Shown in pieces: positions 16,638 through 25,092 of a stretch of 38,533 nucleotides of DNA (positions within the stretch are counted from its first letter, which is position 1; each line of letters opens with the position of its first letter). Position numbers and translations under genes: made by a program. A model generated the notes under the pieces. It had not been told where the DNA came from. It saw only the letters and a program-made list of their open reading frames with translations, and did no database searches. The stretch covers positions 1 through 38,533 of the forward strand of contig JAJNBA010000011.1 of NCBI GenBank assembly GCA_021155985.1, read 5' to 3'. The stretch comes from Actinomycetes bacterium. GTDB lineage: Bacteria > Actinomycetota > UBA4738 > HRBIN12.

Positions 16638-18688
16638 TCGCGAACGTGAAGCGATGGGTGCCGTGGGTGCTCTACGCGATCCTCGTCGGTCTGATGACGC
16701 TCGCGCTCTGGATGACGAGCGTGAACGACTCATTCGAAGCGTTCGTCGCGCTGGCGATCCTGATGATGCTCGGGTACGGGACGGTCGGCGCGTTCCTCGC
16801 GTCTCGCGGGCGAGGGGGCTTGCTCGGTTGGCTGATGCTCACGCTCGCCCTCGGTTTCGTGCTGACGGGGATCACGGATGAGATCCTCCGCTATCGGTAC
16901 GTGACCAGCCCCGCCTCCTCGGTACCGCTGGCAGGGGTCGCGGCATGGCTCACGAACTGGCTGTTCATCCTGGTCTTGATCCCGATCCTCCTGATCCTGC
17001 TGCTCTTCCCGACAGGTCGGGCGCAGTCCCCGAGATGGCGTTGGCTGCCGCCGACGATCGTCGTGACGTCGGTCCTCGCCGCGCTGGGGACGATGCTCCA
17101 GCCGGGCCCGATCGACTTCGACGGGGCGAGGATCCTCAACCCGACGGGCGTCGAAGTCCTGAAGCCGGTCACCGACCTCCTCCTCCGCATCACGGGCTTC
17201 GCCCTCCTCCTCTTCGCCGTGCTTTCGGTCGTGTCGGTGTTCCTGCGGTTCCGGCGTGCCAGCGGGGACGAGCGACAGCAGATCCGGTGGCTGGCCTACC
17301 TCGCGCTCCTCGGGATCGTTCTGCTCGCCGGGGCGATCGTCTCCGGGATCACGACGGGCGAGTCGCCGCTGAGCGAGGTCTCCTTCCTCGCGCTCTTCGC
17401 CGTGGTGGGCGTGGCCTTCCCCGTCGCCATCGGCGTCGCGATCCTCAAGTATCGGCTCTACGACCTGGATCTCGTGATCAAGAAGACGGTCCTGTACTCG
17501 ATCCTCGCGCTCGTGCTCGTCGGCCTCTTCCTCCTCTCGGCAGCCGTCCTCGGGGGAGCCTTGATCGAGGCGGATCCCGCGACCATCGTGGCGTCCGTCG
17601 CGATCGGGCTCGCGTTCTGGCCTGCGACCCGTCTCGCGCGTCGTCTCGCCGACCGCATCGTCTACGGCGGACGTGCGACCCCGTACGAAGTGCTGACCGA
17701 TTTCTCGGAGCGCGTGGCCGGCTCGTACGCGGCTGAGGACGTGCTGCCCCGCATGGCCAGGATCCTCGCCGATGCCGTGGGGGCCAACCAGGCGACCGTC
17801 TGGCTCCGTGTGGGCCCGGAGCTCCGGCCCGCGGGCCTGTCATCGGCGGACCAAGCAGCGCCGGCCGCCGTTCCGATCCACGGGGACGCTCTTTCGGCGC
17901 TCCCCGGTGAAACCGCCGTCGAGGTGCGCGACCAAGGGGCGCTCCTGGGCGCGTTGACCGTATCGATGCCCGCGAACGATCCGATGAACCCGGCGAAGGA
18001 GAGGCTCGTCCGGGATCTCGCGTCCCAGACGGGGCTGGTCCTGCGGAACGTGAGGCTGATCGAGGAGCTACGCGCCTCACGGCAGCGGCTCGTGGCGGCC
18101 CAAGACGAGGAACGACGTCGGCTCGAGCGCAACATCCATGACGGAGCACAGCAGCAGCTCGTGGCGCTCACCGTGAAGCTCCGACTGCTCGAACAGATCG
18201 CCGCCCGCGACCCGGCGAGGGCGACCGAGATCGCCGCCCAGCTCCAGGCGGAAGCGACCGCCGCGCTCGATGATCTCCGCGATCTCGCGCGCGGGATCTA
18301 TCCTCCGCTGCTCGCGGACAAGGGACTCCCCGCCGCGCTGGAGGCGCGGGCGCGGAAGTCACCGGTTCCGGTCTCCGTCGACGCCGGTGAGCTCGGCCGG
18401 TTCTCCCAGGACGTCGAAGCGGCGATCTACTTCTCGTGTCTCGAGGCGCTGCAGAACGTGACCAAGTACGCGGAGGCCTCGCGGGTCCAGATCTCACTCG
18501 CTCGGAGCAACGGCCGGCTGGCGTTCGAAGTCACCGACGACGGTGTGGGCTTCGACCCCGCTACCGCCTCGTACGGCACCGGGCTGCAAGGGATCGCGGA
18601 CCGGCTGGATGCGCTGGGCGGCACGTTCGCGATCGTGAGCACCCCCGGCGGAGGGACGACGGTCAACGGGAGCGTGCCGGTCTCTTAG
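16634..18688 (+). CDS. 7-TM/GAF sensor histidine kinase, fourth of the array
   Basis: The 684-aa protein starts at ATG 16634, overlapping the previous stop (ATGA). It has the membrane sensor (about 8-315) with KYRLYDLDLVIKK, a GAF-like domain, phosphoacceptor His502 in ERNIHDGAQQQL and a complete HATPase_c domain (DDGVGF, GTGLQGI). Its TAG stop overlaps, on the opposite strand, the TAA stop of the stand-alone receiver gene (shared bases 18686-18687). The two transcripts are therefore convergent with no room for a terminator between them. Kinase assignment is firm; the signal is unknown. Confidence 0.95.
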   Translation: MIANVKRWVPWVLYAILVGLMTLALWMTSVNDSFEAFVALAILMMLGYGTVGAFLASRGRGGLLGWLMLTLALGFVLTGITDEILRYRYVTSPASSVPLAGVAAWLTNWLFILVLIPILLILLLFPTGRAQSPRWRWLPPTIVVTSVLAALGTMLQPGPIDFDGARILNPTGVEVLKPVTDLLLRITGFALLLFAVLSVVSVFLRFRRASGDERQQIRWLAYLALLGIVLLAGAIVSGITTGESPLSEVSFLALFAVVGVAFPVAIGVAILKYRLYDLDLVIKKTVLYSILALVLVGLFLLSAAVLGGALIEADPATIVASVAIGLAFWPATRLARRLADRIVYGGRATPYEVLTDFSERVAGSYAAEDVLPRMARILADAVGANQATVWLRVGPELRPAGLSSADQAAPAAVPIHGDALSALPGETAVEVRDQGALLGALTVSMPANDPMNPAKERLVRDLASQTGLVLRNVRLIEELRASRQRLVAAQDEERRRLERNIHDGAQQQLVALTVKLRLLEQIAARDPARATEIAAQLQAEATAALDDLRDLARGIYPPLLADKGLPAALEARARKSPVPVSVDAGELGRFSQDVEAAIYFSCLEALQNVTKYAEASRVQISLARSNGRLAFEVTDDGVGFDPATASYGTGLQGIADRLDALGGTFAIVSTPGGGTTVNGSVPVS

Positions 18689-19071
18689 GAGACGTCGGCA
18701 GCGCCGCGCGCGGCGGCCCACGCCTCTTCCAGGCGATCGGGGCCGAAGACCGACTTGGGGATGTACGCGGCCGCGCCGCACTCCGCCGCGCGCGGCGCGT
18801 ACTCCTCCTCCTCGTACGTGGACAGGAGCAGCACCACGGCGCTGTTCGCGTTGTCGGCCAGGATCTGGCGCGTCGCGTCGAGGCCGTTGATCCCGGGAAG
18901 GTTCACGTCCATCAGCACGAGGTCCGGCAGGAGATCGGAGGCCATCGTGACGGAGTCCTCGCCCGTCTCGGCCTCGCCCACGACATCGAACCCGTCCGTG
19001 GCCTCCACCACCATCCGTGCGGCCATGCGGAAGGGCTCCTGGTCGTCGACGATGAGAACGCGCACGGTCAT
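18685..19071 (-). CDS. Stand-alone receiver-domain response regulator
   Basis: The 128-aa protein is a receiver only: D9/D10 acidic pocket, phosphoacceptor D55 (LMDVNLPG), Thr85 and Lys106 are all present, and no output domain follows. The sequence resembles NarL-type receivers more than CheY, so it may have lost an HTH or act by protein contact or as a phosphate sink. ATG 19071 has a GGAGG Shine-Dalgarno 5-6 nt upstream. It lies downstream of holB on the same strand (82-nt gap) and tail-to-tail with the four-kinase array, with overlapping stops. It is the natural candidate partner for those kinases, though that is inferred from position. Confidence 0.93.
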   Translation of the reverse strand: MTVRVLIVDDQEPFRMAARMVVEATDGFDVVGEAETGEDSVTMASDLLPDLVLMDVNLPGINGLDATRQILADNANSAVVLLLSTYEEEEYAPRAAECGAAAYIPKSVFGPDRLEEAWAAARGAADVS

Positions 19072-19116
19072 CCGTTCCTCCACACGCAAGCGTCCCACCA
19101 CTCCGAGCATGCGCCA

Positions 19117-19132
19117 GTGGTGCCAGCACCAC
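19117..19132. promoter_or_regulatory. Perfect palindrome upstream of the receiver gene (probable operator)
   Basis: GTGGTGC-CA-GCACCAC is a perfect inverted repeat with 7-bp arms and a 2-bp centre, in the 82-bp gap between holB and the receiver gene. It lies just upstream of a possible minus-strand -10 (CATGCT, 19105-19110), where a repressor or class II activator would bind. The 10-bp core also occurs at 10209-10218 before the kinase array, so one regulator may bind both. Confidence 0.5.
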
Positions 19133-19153
19133 AGTTGGTGTCCCCGGATGGCC

Positions 19154-20278
19154 CTACGCCGCAACCTCGCCGAGACGCAGGAACGCCCGCTCGAGCACCA
19201 ATCGCGTGTTCAGGTTGATGTCCTCGGCGAGCGCGGCGCGTGCTTCCTCCACCGCGGCCATCCCCCGGGTCGCACGGACGACGGACAGGCGCGCGCCGGC
19301 CTGTTCGCCTGCCAGGTCGGGATTGAGGAGCACCTCGAGCCCGCCGCCCACCTCGGCCGCGACCGAATCACGGAGGAGGGCGGAGATGCCGAGCAGCACC
19401 CAGTCGACGTAGTCGCGTTCCGCGCGGCGCTCGCGACGCTGGAACCGGGTCTCGATCCGCCTGATGGCTCCCCGATAGGCCTCTTCCGGTCGTCCTCGAT
19501 CGTCGAGGAACGGCGCGAGGTCCGTGGCGAGATCGTCCTTCATCCCTTTCCTGTAGTCGGCAGCCGCCTGGAGCACCACACCAGCGGCATCGAGCGCTCC
19601 GGCGGGGCCGCCGGCCGCGAGCTCGATCGCCGACCGCGCGGCCTCGCGGAACCGCATGCCTTCGTCGGATCCGGCGAGCCTCCGCGCTCGGCCGAGGTTC
19701 CCGCCGGCCAGGCGAGCCGCCAGCCGCGCTCGGACCTCGTCCGCCCCGGAGCGGACCAGCTCATCGACGACGAACGCCTCCGGAAGGGCGGTGAACGTGA
19801 CGACGTGACACCGGGAGAGCACGGTGTCGGGGAGCTCGTGCGCCCGGGCGGAGAGCAGCACGAGGACGGCATCGGCCGGAGGCTCCTCGAGGACCTTCAG
19901 CAGCGTGTCGGCGGCCTGCGGCGACAGGCGGTCGGCCTCGCGGAGGAGGAAGACCTTCCGTCCGGGCTCCGGCGCGGTGCGGTACGCGGGCTGCCAGACC
20001 TCCGCGCGGATCGTGTCGACGTGGATGTCCCGGCCCTCCGGCTCCACCAGGAACTCGTTCGGATGATGATCCTCGTCGGCGAGCCGACAGTCGCGACACT
20101 CGCCGCACCCCCCGGCATGGCACAGCAGCGCGGCGGCGAAGGCACGCGCGGCGAGCGATTTCCCACTCCCCTCCGGCCCGGCGAACACGTACGCGTGATG
20201 CGGACGTTCGGCGGCACCGCGGAGGAACGCCATCGCTCCGGTCTGGCCGGGCACGCGGTCGAGCACCGGGAAGCTCAT
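19154..20278 (-). CDS. holB: DNA polymerase III subunit delta'
   Basis: The 374-aa AAA+ clamp-loader subunit loads the beta clamp during replication. An intact Walker A, GPEGSGKS (34-41), is followed by a zinc module with Cys53, Cys58, Cys61 and Cys64. LLKVLEEPP and TVLSRC (the SRC arginine-finger motif) sit at the expected places, and the C-terminal helical collar domain completes the length. An intact Walker A is unlike E. coli delta' and is seen in several other phyla. ATG 20278 is preceded by TAGCGT exactly 6 nt upstream with no Shine-Dalgarno, suggesting its own leaderless promoter as well as read-through from the tmk fusion 31 nt upstream. The pairing of tmk with holB is common in bacteria. 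Confidence 0.93.
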   Translation of the reverse strand: MSFPVLDRVPGQTGAMAFLRGAAERPHHAYVFAGPEGSGKSLAARAFAAALLCHAGGCGECRDCRLADEDHHPNEFLVEPEGRDIHVDTIRAEVWQPAYRTAPEPGRKVFLLREADRLSPQAADTLLKVLEEPPADAVLVLLSARAHELPDTVLSRCHVVTFTALPEAFVVDELVRSGADEVRARLAARLAGGNLGRARRLAGSDEGMRFREAARSAIELAAGGPAGALDAAGVVLQAAADYRKGMKDDLATDLAPFLDDRGRPEEAYRGAIRRIETRFQRRERRAERDYVDWVLLGISALLRDSVAAEVGGGLEVLLNPDLAGEQAGARLSVVRATRGMAAVEEARAALAEDINLNTRLVLERAFLRLGEVAA

Positions 20279-20284
20279 GGCGGC

Positions 20285-20290
20285 ACGCTA
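20285..20290 (-). promoter_or_regulatory. Putative -10 for leaderless holB
   Basis: TAGCGT on the minus strand, then 6 nt, then ATG 20278. No ribosome-binding site is visible between them. The 31-nt gap after the tmk fusion leaves room for an internal promoter. Confidence 0.45.
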
Positions 20291-20309
20291 ACGCGCGCGT
20301 CCGACGACG

Positions 20310-22382
20310 TCAGCCGGACGGTGAGATCTCGCGGTCGGCAGGGGCGTCCTCGGCGGCGCTCGGCGGACGCGGCGCCCGGGCACCCGCGCCGTCCTCCCGG
20401 TCGGCGAGGGCCTTGTCGAGGGCCTGCCGGACGTCCTCGAAGACCTGGTCCTGGTCCTTGTCGGCTTCGATCACGACGATCCGCTCCGGGTGCTCCTCCG
20501 CGATCCGGAGATAGGCGTCCGCCACCTTCGCGTGGAAGTCCTGACCCTCCATCTCCATCCGGTCGGGTGCCTCCGTCGACCGGAGCAGGCCGCGCTCGGG
20601 CTCCAGGTGCAGCAGGATCACGAGGTCGGGGAACAGGCCCTGCGTCCCCCACACGTTGAGGGTCAGGATGTCCTGCTCGCCGAGGCCCCGTCCCCAGCCC
20701 TGGTACGCGAGGGACGAATCGACGTACCGGTCGCAGAGCACGACCTTGCCGTCCGCGAGGGCGGGACGGATCACCGAGTGGACGGTCTGCGCGCGCGCGG
20801 CGGCGAACAGCAGCGCCTCGGTCCGTGCGTCCAGATTGCCGGTGGCCGGATCCAGGAGCAGCTCCCGCAGTCGTTCGCCGACAGCGGTCCCACCGGGCTC
20901 CCGCGTCACGAGCACGTCGTGGCCTTCGGCGCGAAGATGCTCCTCCGCGAGGCGGAGCTGTGTCCCCTTGCCCGAACCCTCGACACCCTCGAAGGCGATG
21001 AAGAAGCCGGTCGCGGGCGGCCGCTTCAGCTTCGGCACGAGCGTGAGGGGTTGAGGACGGGACAGGCGGTACCGCTTGAGGAGGCGGCGCGTGTTGAGTC
21101 CGGCGAGTGCCACCGCGATCCCCGCGCTCGCCAGCGCGAGGCGGATCCCGAGCTCGGAGCCGGCGCCCAACGTCCCATAGACACCCGCCAGGGTAGGGAA
21201 CGTGGCGAGGGAGAGGAACAACCCCATCCGAGACAGGACGGTGAGCGAGGCGAACGTTCGTCCGCGGAACTCGTCACGGACGTTCTCCTGCAGCAAGGTG
21301 TAGCCGGTCACCCAGGCCAACCCGCAGAAGGCCCCCAGCCAGACGGTGACCACAGCGGCGAGGGCCAGGTTGGGCATCGAGGCCAGCACGAACAGCGTGG
21401 CGGCAGCCACGACGATCGACCAGGGGAAGAGCGAGACGCGTTCGACGAGGCGCGACGCCTGGTTCGCGCTCACCATCCCCAAGCCGATCCCGACGCCGAA
21501 GGACGTGACCATGAAGCCCCATGCGGCGTCGTCGGCGCCGAGGCTCCGTACGACGAACAGCGGTGCCAGCGCGAGGACGGCGCCGACGGCAGAGAAGGCG
21601 ACGACGATCCCGGCGGTCATCGCCGACGCCATCGAATCCTCGCGGAGGAAGCGGATCCCGTCGCCCACGTCGCGCCAGATGCGCGAGAAGTCCAGACGCC
21701 CGGTGAGCGCCGCCGGGGACGGAGGGATCGGCACGCGGCTGATCATCGCGGCGGAGAACACGAACGTCGCGGCGTCGAGGAACAGGGGCACCGCTTGATC
21801 ACGTCCCTCGAGGATCGGGATCGCGTGGCTGAGCAGGGTGTTCAACCCGACGAGCACGGTGAACACGATCCCGCCCAGCGGGAGGGTACCGTAGGTGGAG
21901 GCGAGCGCGATCGAGTTCGCGTTCGCGAGCTGACGGCGCGGGACGAGGTTCGGGAGCGACGCGTCGCGAGCGGGTCCCCACACGAGCGAGAAACTCTCGA
22001 TCACGAAGGAGAGCGCGTAGATCGCCCACAGCTGGCCGATGAACACCATCGCCGCGTACATCGCGCCGCGGGCGAGGTCGGCGATGACCATGATCCGCTT
22101 CCGGTCCAGTCGGTCCACGAGGGCACCGGCGATCGGACCGAACAGCACGGCGGGGAGGGTCCGTGCGAGCATCAGTCCCGCGACCGAGAAGGCCGCTCCG
22201 CCGGTGCCGCCGGCCAGCTCCGCGACGAGCGCCGTTACCGCCAGGAAACCGACCCAGTCGCCCAGCGAGGACACCGACATCGCGGCGAGCAGGCGCGCGA
22301 ACGGTGGATGCGTGATCAGATCGCCGAGCGTCGCCGACCGGGTGCCGCGGAGCGCGGCAACCTCGTCCGCGACAGTCGCCAC
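20310..22382 (-). CDS. MFS transporter-like domain fused to thymidylate kinase
   Basis: The 690-aa protein has two parts. Residues 20-430 are a 10-12 helix major facilitator domain with the loop motif GALVDRLDRKR (86-96), most like the MFS_3/enterobactin-exporter type. A basic linker (about 432-456) leads to a complete dTMP kinase (458-690): P-loop GVEGSGKGTQ (466-475), TREPGG (493-498), a DRYVDSSLAYQG segment at the dTMP/LID region, and conserved C-terminal helices. The kinase makes dTDP for DNA synthesis; the MFS substrate is unknown. Such fusions are known in some actinobacterial lineages. GTG 22382 is 2 nt after the topA stop, giving a topA-tmk-holB order. The tail after about 665 is Ala/Pro/Arg-rich and probably disordered. 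Confidence 0.94.
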   Translation of the reverse strand: MATVADEVAALRGTRSATLGDLITHPPFARLLAAMSVSSLGDWVGFLAVTALVAELAGGTGGAAFSVAGLMLARTLPAVLFGPIAGALVDRLDRKRIMVIADLARGAMYAAMVFIGQLWAIYALSFVIESFSLVWGPARDASLPNLVPRRQLANANSIALASTYGTLPLGGIVFTVLVGLNTLLSHAIPILEGRDQAVPLFLDAATFVFSAAMISRVPIPPSPAALTGRLDFSRIWRDVGDGIRFLREDSMASAMTAGIVVAFSAVGAVLALAPLFVVRSLGADDAAWGFMVTSFGVGIGLGMVSANQASRLVERVSLFPWSIVVAAATLFVLASMPNLALAAVVTVWLGAFCGLAWVTGYTLLQENVRDEFRGRTFASLTVLSRMGLFLSLATFPTLAGVYGTLGAGSELGIRLALASAGIAVALAGLNTRRLLKRYRLSRPQPLTLVPKLKRPPATGFFIAFEGVEGSGKGTQLRLAEEHLRAEGHDVLVTREPGGTAVGERLRELLLDPATGNLDARTEALLFAAARAQTVHSVIRPALADGKVVLCDRYVDSSLAYQGWGRGLGEQDILTLNVWGTQGLFPDLVILLHLEPERGLLRSTEAPDRMEMEGQDFHAKVADAYLRIAEEHPERIVVIEADKDQDQVFEDVRQALDKALADREDGAGARAPRPPSAAEDAPADREISPSG

Positions 22383-22384
22383 GA

Positions 22385-24889
22385 CTACGCGTCCTCGCCG
22401 GCGACGACCGACTCGGGGACCGGATCCTTCGTCGTGGCCGACTCCTTCGTCGTTGCCGAGGATCTCTTCGCGGCCTTCTTCTTCCTGGCCGTGGTCTTCG
22501 AGGATCCCGTCTTCGCGGCCGTCTTCCGCGCCGGCTTCTTCGCAGCCGCTCGGGCCTTCCGCGCCTCGGCCTTCGCGGCGCGGGCCGCCGCCTCCGCCTC
22601 ACGATCACCCGGCTTCGTGATCTTCAGGTCGAGGTCGGTCTCCGCGCCGCAGTGCCAGCATCGCAGGCTCTTCGGGCGGCGCAGGAGGAGTCCTCCGCAG
22701 TCGGGGCACGGGATGTCCTTCTCCGGAGGATTGTTGACGGCGCAATCGCAGTCCGGATAGCGATCGCACCCGTACATCAGCCCGAACCGCGTCCGTTTCT
22801 CGACCAGCTCGCCCTGTCCGCACTGCGGGCAGGTGACGCCCGTGCTCTTCGGCGGCTCCTTCTTGATGTAGCGACAGTCCGGGTAGCCGCTGCATCCGAT
22901 GAACGGTCCGAACCGCCCCACCTTCTTCACGAGCTGGCGACCGCACTCGGGACACGTCTCTTCCAGCAGCTCCGGCTCGGGACGCTCGCTCCCGTCGAGG
23001 TTCCTGATGTAGTCGCAGTCGGGGAAGTTGTCGCAGCCGATGAACTTGCCGAACCGGCCGAGCCGCACCTGCAGGCGTCCGGGCTCCCTCCCCTCGGTCG
23101 GACACTTCGGGCAGAGCTCCTCGGTCTCCTCCAGGTACCGCTCGAACTTCTCCTCGGCGAGCGCCAGCTCCTCCGCGAACGGGACGTAGAAGTCCTGCAG
23201 GACGGCCACGCGGGTGGCGTTGCCCTCCGCGATCTCGTCCAGCTCCTCCTCCATCCGGGCGGTGAAGTTGACGTCGACGACGTCGGGGAAGTGCTGGATC
23301 AGTTTGTCCGTCACCACTTCCGCGACGTCCTCGGGCAGGAACCGCTTCGCGTCCAAGCGGACGTACCCGCGCGCCTGGATCGTCTGGATGATCGACGCGT
23401 ACGTCGAGGGCCGACCGATGCCGAGCTCCTCGAGGGTCTTGACGAGCGACGCCTCCGTGTACCGGGGCGGGGGCTGTGTGAAGTGCTGCTCGGGCAGCAG
23501 CTCGAGCATCCGCAACACCTGCTCCGCGGAGAGGTCCGGTAGGCGCGACTCGGCGTCCTCGTCGGGCCCCTCGTCTCTGCCCTCCGTGTAGACGCGGATG
23601 AACCCGTCGAACACGAGCGTCTGTCCGGTGGCACGCAGGCCGTAGTGCGCGTCGCCGTCGACGGCTCGGATGTCCACGCCGACCTGGGCGAAGCGAGCCT
23701 CGGCCATCTGCGTCGCCATGGTCCGCTTCCAGATCAGGTCGTACAGGCGGAGCTGATCGCGATCGAGGGAGGCGGCGACCCGATCGGGAGAACGGAGAAC
23801 CGACGTCGGACGAACGGCCTCGTGGGCCTCCTGGGCATTGCGCGACCTCGTCTTGTAGCGCCGATGCTCGGCGAGCGCGTACGAGGGGCCGTACTCCTGC
23901 TTCACGAGCTCCTCGATCTCTCGGAGGGCCGCGTCGGCGATCGTCACGGAATCGGTCCGCATGTACGTGATCAGTCCCACCGACCCCTCGCCGGGGAGCG
24001 AGATGCCCTCGTACAGGCGCTGCGCGAGCGTCATCGTCTTGCGTGCCGAGAACCCCAGCTTCCGCGCCGCCTCCTGTTGCAGGGTGGAGGTGGTGAACGG
24101 CGGAGCCGGCGACCGCTTGCGCTCCTTCCGCTGGACGTCGACGACCTGGTAGGAGGCCCGGCCGAGCCGCTCCACGTGCGGCGTCGCATCGGCCTCGGCA
24201 CCGAGAAGGATGCCCTTCTTGTCCGGCGCGGTCGCGAGCTTTCCCTCGGGGATCTCGGTGAGCCGCGCGACGAACGGCTGCTCCTCTCCCTCCGGTGTGA
24301 GTCGGACGTCGACGCTCCAGTACTCGACCGGGACGAACGCGCGGATCTCGCGCTCGCGCTCGACGATCAAGCGAACGGCGACCGACTGCACCCGCCCCGC
24401 GGACAGCCCGGGCCGCACCTTCCTCCACAGGATCGGGCTGATCCGATAGCCGACGAGACGGTCGAGGACCCGGCGGGCTTCCTGCGCATCGACGAGCTTC
24501 AGGTCGATGGCGCGCGGGTGCCGCACCGACTCGAGGATCGCGTCCCGCGTGATCTCCGTGAACGTGATCCTCTTCGCCTGATCGGGCGCGACGCCGAGCA
24601 GGGTGGCCACGTGATAGGCGATCGCTTCGCCCTCCCGGTCGTAGTCCGTGGCGAGCACGAGCTCGTCCGCGCCCTTGAGCGCCCGCTTCAGGTCCGCGAC
24701 GTGCCGCTTGGAGTCCTCGGGGACCTCGTAGACCGGTTCGAACCCGTCCTCCACGTCGACGCCGAGCTGGCTCTTCGGCAGGTCCCGGACGTGCCCGAAG
24801 GAAGCCCGGACGGCGTAGTCGCCGCCCAGGTACTTCTCGATGGTCTTCGCCTTGGCGGGCGATTCGACGATGACGAGGGTTCCTGGCAT
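22385..24889 (-). CDS. topA: DNA topoisomerase I (type IA)
   Basis: The 834-aa enzyme relaxes negative supercoils. The Toprim domain (1-120) has Glu9 in VIVESPAKA and the acidic TDYDREGE (81-88). The active-site tyrosine is Tyr309 in ITYMRTDS. The C-terminal part carries four Cys4-type zinc-ribbon modules (three with the GxFxGCxxxPDC pattern, the last shorter, CPDCGG..CWHCG). A Lys/Ala-rich tail resembling histone H1 follows (about the last 60 residues). Well-known mycobacterial and streptomycete enzymes have the basic tail but lack the zinc modules, so this combination is notable. ATG 24889 has an AAGGAGAG element about 12 nt upstream and TTGACA at 24933-24938 as a possible -35. Confidence 0.97.
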   Translation of the reverse strand: MPGTLVIVESPAKAKTIEKYLGGDYAVRASFGHVRDLPKSQLGVDVEDGFEPVYEVPEDSKRHVADLKRALKGADELVLATDYDREGEAIAYHVATLLGVAPDQAKRITFTEITRDAILESVRHPRAIDLKLVDAQEARRVLDRLVGYRISPILWRKVRPGLSAGRVQSVAVRLIVEREREIRAFVPVEYWSVDVRLTPEGEEQPFVARLTEIPEGKLATAPDKKGILLGAEADATPHVERLGRASYQVVDVQRKERKRSPAPPFTTSTLQQEAARKLGFSARKTMTLAQRLYEGISLPGEGSVGLITYMRTDSVTIADAALREIEELVKQEYGPSYALAEHRRYKTRSRNAQEAHEAVRPTSVLRSPDRVAASLDRDQLRLYDLIWKRTMATQMAEARFAQVGVDIRAVDGDAHYGLRATGQTLVFDGFIRVYTEGRDEGPDEDAESRLPDLSAEQVLRMLELLPEQHFTQPPPRYTEASLVKTLEELGIGRPSTYASIIQTIQARGYVRLDAKRFLPEDVAEVVTDKLIQHFPDVVDVNFTARMEEELDEIAEGNATRVAVLQDFYVPFAEELALAEEKFERYLEETEELCPKCPTEGREPGRLQVRLGRFGKFIGCDNFPDCDYIRNLDGSERPEPELLEETCPECGRQLVKKVGRFGPFIGCSGYPDCRYIKKEPPKSTGVTCPQCGQGELVEKRTRFGLMYGCDRYPDCDCAVNNPPEKDIPCPDCGGLLLRRPKSLRCWHCGAETDLDLKITKPGDREAEAAARAAKAEARKARAAAKKPARKTAAKTGSSKTTARKKKAAKRSSATTKESATTKDPVPESVVAGEDA

Positions 24890-24932
24890 CTCGAAGTCGA
24901 TCTCTCCTTCAATCGGGGATGGTGACGGGTGG

Positions 24933-24938
24933 TGTCAA
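24933..24938 (-). promoter_or_regulatory. Consensus-like -35 box (TTGACA) upstream of topA
   Basis: A perfect TTGACA on the minus strand lies 44 bp before the topA ATG. The region 17-18 nt downstream (CGATTG/GATTGA) is a poor -10, so the promoter call is partial. The topA-dedA interval (24890-25092, 203 bp) is divergent and otherwise holds only the dedA promoter candidate; its plus-strand open frame is Arg/Gly/Pro-rich and looks non-coding. Confidence 0.35.
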
Positions 24939-25055
24939 GCTCACCCCGTTCGGGACCGTACCACCGGCCCTCGGGGCGTCCTCGGAGCGCCGGCGAGGCT
25001 CACGGACACCGCGGGGAGGGGGCGGAGCGCCTCCAGCCAGCACGAAACGCGCTGG

Positions 25056-25061
25056 TACGCT
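25056..25061 (+). promoter_or_regulatory. Putative -10 box for the DedA gene
   Basis: TACGCT at this position would start transcription near 25068, inside the longest open frame. The translation start would then lie downstream of 25068 and not at ATG 24919. A GAGGAG ribosome-binding element follows at 25079-25084. The -35 region is weak. Confidence 0.4.
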
Positions 25062-25092
25062 GCGGTATTCCCACCCCGAGGAGCGCTCCCAC

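Noticed and set aside
24919-25092. N-terminal extension of the DedA protein from ATG 24919
   Set aside because: The 58 residues are low-complexity Arg/Gly/Pro, precede the likely transcription start, and make the protein longer than the family norm.
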